This document shows, one piece after another, positions 21,113 to 23,481 of a stretch of 23,481 nucleotides of DNA. The stretch comes from Candidatus Treponema excrementipullorum (lineage in GTDB: Bacteria > Spirochaetota > Spirochaetia > Treponematales > Treponemataceae): assembly GCA_018883625.1 (NCBI GenBank), contig JAHLFV010000157.1, positions 1 through 23,481 of the forward strand. Reading direction: 5' to 3'. The notes under the pieces were generated by a model. It saw only the letters and a list, made by a program, of their open reading frames with translations. It made no database searches and had not been told where the DNA came from. Position 1 is the first letter of the stretch. Every line of letters starts with the position of its first letter. Position numbers and translations under genes: made by a program.

Positions 21113-21664
21113 TTAATTTAATTTGTTATTATGTAAATATTTTTTGTGTGCTTTCAGTTTTTTGACAGCCCAATCATAGTGACTTGCGGTTACACTGATG
21201 AAATAAGAACCTAAAGTACTACCTCCTATCCATATAAAAATACCTTTGGTAAATAATTCTTCATCGGAAAATTTATCAAGAAGACTTATTACATTCTGAT
21301 GTGTTTTTACAAAAGTTTCTTTTGCTGTTTCCAACGGAATTGTTTGTCCCTTTTTCCAAAATTCAATATTCATGCTTCCGTAAGTTTTCCAACTATAAGG
21401 TTGAGGAATAAAGGTTGTAGATTTCCCCTGTTGGTTTGATTCCACCCAATCCAATAAAAGCTGATGCCACTTATACAGATGAACGAAAATATCCCGAAGA
21501 TTTTTGTCCCGTTTCCAGTGAGCTTCTTTCTTCTTCAAATCCTGAGAAAAATCAAAGGGAATTTTCATCTCCTGTTCTGTTAAGCCGGAAATAATTTCCC
21601 ACAATGTTTCATAATTTGACGTGGCTGCTTTAATCAGTTCCTCTTTGGTTTTCGGTCTTGCCAT
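21113..21664 (-). CDS. ClbS/DfsB-family four-helix-bundle protein (DUF1706)
   Basis: 183 residues. The sequence matches the ClbS/DfsB pattern: MARPKTKEELIKAA at the start, NLRDIFVHLYKWHQLLLDW (about 75-93), PYSWKTYGSMN, and ASHYDWAVKKLKAHKK near the end. Members fold like DinB proteins; ClbS protects against colibactin as a cyclopropane hydrolase, while most others are uncharacterised stress proteins. His82 and His87 of the HLYKWH segment and His162 in ASHYDW are candidate functional residues. The gene is strikingly AT-rich (about 27% GC in two 60-base samples) while its upstream neighbours on the same strand are about 57%, so it has a different origin. The ribosome binding site AAGGGA is moderate. 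Confidence 0.8.
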   Translation of the reverse strand: MARPKTKEELIKAATSNYETLWEIISGLTEQEMKIPFDFSQDLKKKEAHWKRDKNLRDIFVHLYKWHQLLLDWVESNQQGKSTTFIPQPYSWKTYGSMNIEFWKKGQTIPLETAKETFVKTHQNVISLLDKFSDEELFTKGIFIWIGGSTLGSYFISVTASHYDWAVKKLKAHKKYLHNNKLN

Positions 21665-21709
21665 ATGGTTATCCCTTATGATTTCAGATTTATGGATTTT
21701 TCCCCCTGA

Positions 21710-22168
21710 TTACTCTTTCCGGAGGGAAATGTACAGGTAACAATGGGCTTTGCCGTCTTTGGTATATTCTTTTGGGACGCTGCTTTCTATGTCAGTGGCA
21801 AAAGCCCGTTTCAGTTTTCCTTCTGCGGAAAGCCGCCAAACCTGTTGCCACGCCAGGGCGGTGCAGTCCTGTACCCTTTCTCCCGTTGTTTCGAGTTTGA
21901 AGTATTTTCCTTCCGCGGTGTCTTTTTCCAGTGAGGCGAAAAACTCCGCTGTCACAGTTCTTATCGACAAATCATATTCTCCCTTTTCGTCACTTTCATA
22001 ATTGCTGTAGAGGGAAACCGGACTGAGACCTTGCAGGAAATTTCCCTCGCTGTCAAAGAGCAGGGGAAGTTTTCCCGTTTCTATGTCTTTCCATAGGGCT
22101 GCAATTTTTTCCATTCCGTCAGGGGAATTATCCGTCCGCAGTGTTACTTCTTTCAGTTTGTATGCCAT
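21710..22168 (-). CDS. Cass2/GyrI-like small-molecule effector-binding protein
   Basis: 152 residues, a stand-alone effector-binding domain with no DNA-binding part. The pattern fits Cass2 (integron-associated effector-binding protein): IAALWKDI near the N-terminus, LYSNYESDEKGEYDLSI (about 53-69), GKYFKLETTGE (about 87-97), AWQQVWRLSA and the late RAFATDIE followed by YLYISL. Such proteins bind cationic, drug-like molecules through a buried Glu; the Glu of TDIE is the candidate. High GC (about 58% in a 60-base sample) links it to the WYL regulator gene upstream. The ribosome binding site AAGGAG is clear. It probably works with the WYL regulator or as a drug-binding protein; the ligand is unknown. 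Confidence 0.72.
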   Translation of the reverse strand: MAYKLKEVTLRTDNSPDGMEKIAALWKDIETGKLPLLFDSEGNFLQGLSPVSLYSNYESDEKGEYDLSIRTVTAEFFASLEKDTAEGKYFKLETTGERVQDCTALAWQQVWRLSAEGKLKRAFATDIESSVPKEYTKDGKAHCYLYISLRKE

Positions 22169-22222
22169 GTTTTCTCCTTATGTATTTTTGTTGTTGTTTG
22201 ACCAAAGTTTAACAGGATAAAC

Positions 22223-22240
22223 ATGACAGCTATATGTCAT
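22223..22240. promoter_or_regulatory. Inverted repeat between the WYL regulator and Cass2-like genes (possible operator)
   Basis: ATGACA-GCTATA-TGTCAT is a perfect 6+6 repeat in the 73-base gap. It is a candidate site for the WYL regulator, which is encoded immediately upstream on the minus strand. It could also act as a small RNA hairpin. Confidence 0.35.
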
Positions 22241-22241
22241 C

Positions 22242-23225
22242 TTATAAATATTTTTGGAAAATTTTCTCTGACCGGGACTTAATTATTTCCGCCGCTTTCC
22301 GGGGACTGATTACGGTGACGGTACTTCCGAAAGACAGAATGTATCCGTATACCCAGTCTGTTTCGGGATATGAAACTTCCACGGTAAAAGAGCCATCGTC
22401 GTTGCGTTTTATTTCCTCCGGTTCAAATTCGTCATAGACCCGGTAGGCTGCTTCCGGGGAAAATTGCAGGGTAAGGGAAATAACCGGAACCGGCGGATTC
22501 TGCATGGTGGTGTCCGGTGGATTTGGGTTGCTTGTATCCGGCGGATTTGTTGCAGGGTTTTCTAGAATATATTCAGGGTTGTCCAACAGGGGAGGGCGGT
22601 ATTTGTCCTCAAAACTGCCGGGTAAAACAGAAAGTTCCCGGAGCCGGTTCAGCTTGAAAATCCTGTAATCATTTTTGTCAGGACAAAAGCCTTGGAGATA
22701 CCAGGTGTTCTTTTTGAATACCAGTTTTAAAGGATATGTCTGCCGGCTTTCCGTTTTTCCCGATGTGCCGGAATATACAAAGGCAATCGGCTGCCGCTTC
22801 AAAATACAGGTTTTCAGCAGGTTGAATTTTTCAGTATCGCCGGTTTTCTTTCCCCATCGGGAAAAATCCACTTCCAGCCAGTCCGTCCGGGCTTCTGGAG
22901 AGGAAAAAATCCCCTTGAGCTTCACCAGTAGTTTTTCGGTGTGGTTTTCCGTAAAGGGCTTCATCGTTTCCAGGGCGGAAAGAATTTCTTTCTGTTCCTC
23001 TGCCGTCAATAGGGATTTGTCCAGAACAAAGGTGTCCATGAGGGAAAAGCCTCCCTCCTTTCCCTGCCTGCCGTAAAGGGGAATCCCCGCAAGGGCAAGG
23101 GATTCCATGTCCCGCAGAACAGTCCGCTTTGAAACCCCGAACCGTGCAGCAAGTGCTTCCGCTGTCACTTTTCTTTTGTCCAAAAGCAAAAACACTGTTT
23201 CCAAAAGGCGTTCAGTTTTCAGCAT
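22242..23225 (-). CDS. YafY/PafC-type HTH-WYL transcriptional regulator
   Basis: 327 residues from the ATG at 23225 (GGAG at 23239-23236); a TTG at 23231 is a less likely start. An N-terminal winged helix-turn-helix of the HTH_11/DeoR type (LKTERLLETVFLLL, then FGVSKRTVLRDMESLALAGI) is followed by a WYL domain: PLKLVFKKNTWYLQGFCP with the W-Y-L triad (about 177-179) and FKLNRLRELSVL. A C-terminal region of about 90 residues follows. Between them lies a low-complexity insert built from NPPDT repeats. WYL regulators often sense nucleotides or other ligands and control DNA-damage or phage-defence genes. The start overlaps the radical SAM gene by 14 bases, so the two are translationally coupled. 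Confidence 0.88.
   Translation of the reverse strand: MLKTERLLETVFLLLDKRKVTAEALAARFGVSKRTVLRDMESLALAGIPLYGRQGKEGGFSLMDTFVLDKSLLTAEEQKEILSALETMKPFTENHTEKLLVKLKGIFSSPEARTDWLEVDFSRWGKKTGDTEKFNLLKTCILKRQPIAFVYSGTSGKTESRQTYPLKLVFKKNTWYLQGFCPDKNDYRIFKLNRLRELSVLPGSFEDKYRPPLLDNPEYILENPATNPPDTSNPNPPDTTMQNPPVPVISLTLQFSPEAAYRVYDEFEPEEIKRNDDGSFTVEVSYPETDWVYGYILSFGSTVTVISPRKAAEIIKSRSEKIFQKYL
22487..22549. repeat. 24-base tandem repeat inside the WYL regulator gene
   Basis: Three units with a period of about 24 bases: GAACCGGCGGATTCTG (22487), GTGTCCGGTGGATTTG (22510) and GTATCCGGCGGATTTG (22534). On the coding strand they give an eight-residue repeat containing NPPDT/NPPVP. In-frame units can be gained or lost without a frameshift. 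Confidence 0.75.
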
Positions 23226-23481
23226 AGTCAAACAGCTCCGGCTGGGCTTTTTTCTCCGGAAAGGTGTTCAGGTAGCCGAATACCTCTTCCGGGGTTTGCA
23301 AAATGGAATGTTCCCGGCAAAAGGCGGTAAACTGTTCCGTAAGTTCCTTTTCCCGGGGACTGGGAAGCTGGTAGCTGTTCCCATAAGTGCGGATGTACCG
23401 CTCTTTCATGCCGGGGAAAAGCCGGTCAAGCTGGCGGTAAAAATATTCCCGGTTCCCGTCCCGCAAGGTAAGCCCCATGCC
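23212..23481 (-). CDS. SPL-like radical SAM protein, C-terminal part (5' end outside the window)
   Basis: About 90 residues are visible and the frame is open to the right edge, so the ATG at 23478 is probably an internal Met. The segment GLTLRDGNREYFYRQLDRLF followed by PGMKERYIRTYG and a final QPELFDY matches the C-terminal region of spore-photoproduct-lyase-like (DNA repair photolyase-annotated) radical SAM proteins. The CxxxCxxC cluster motif would lie upstream, outside the window. Its stop overlaps the WYL regulator start by 14 bases. GC is high, like the regulator. The function is assumed from family resemblance only. Confidence 0.65.
   Translation of the reverse strand, partial: GMGLTLRDGNREYFYRQLDRLFPGMKERYIRTYGNSYQLPSPREKELTEQFTAFCREHSILQTPEEVFGYLNTFPEKKAQPELFDYAEN

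Overview
The window looks like part of a spirochaete chromosome, most likely Treponema or a close relative. The evidence is moderate GC (low to mid 40s % over most of the length), lipoproteins with relaxed lipoboxes, a CHASE2-type class III adenylate cyclase in an operon with an M48 lipoprotein protease, a Gx-transporter-like gene, and a PFK of the class that includes PPi-dependent enzymes. The assignment rests on gene content and style, not on a marker gene. No rRNA, tRNA, CRISPR array or intact mobile element was seen.

Layout. (1) 1-1190: the end of a membrane operon (Gx-transporter/ECF-S-like gene, then an EcfT-like membrane protein), a possible 18-residue ORF with a very strong ribosome binding site, and a strong terminator. 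(2) 1261-7014: an ABC exporter half-transporter, an envelope-signalling operon (secreted SH3 protein, M48 lipoprotein protease, CHASE2 adenylate cyclase) and a small XRE regulator. (3) 7149-8909: the translation factor EttA. (4) 8965-20776: a metabolic island. It holds a NagB-like protein on +; a minus-strand operon of a TPI-like protein, an ECF S-component and a LarA-family racemase/epimerase; a divergent ABC importer operon (permease, ATPase, lipoprotein receptor); and an operon of a PGI-like protein, a LacI/EbgR-type repressor, NagA and a PFK-family kinase that ends in a strong terminator. (5) 20824-23481: an accessory block read entirely on the minus strand. It holds the end of an SPL-type radical SAM gene, a WYL regulator, a Cass2/GyrI-like effector-binding protein, a ClbS/DfsB-like protein and a truncated GyrI-like fragment. 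Its base composition is strongly mosaic: about 57% GC in the regulator genes against about 27% in sampled stretches of the ClbS/DfsB-like gene (hand counts).

The most interesting part is region 4. Three sugar-phosphate isomerase homologues (NagB-like, TPI-like, PGI-like) lie within 9 kb. Each keeps most or all of its catalytic residues but has changed the loops that normally hold the substrate phosphate. The NagB homologue has also lost the Asp of its GxDGH motif. With a PFK homologue, NagA, a LarA homologue, an ECF S-component, an ABC importer and a LacI-type repressor, this resembles a duplicate set of upper-glycolysis and amino-sugar enzymes serving an unusual sugar or sugar acid. The motif changes are read directly from the sequence; the pathway is inference.
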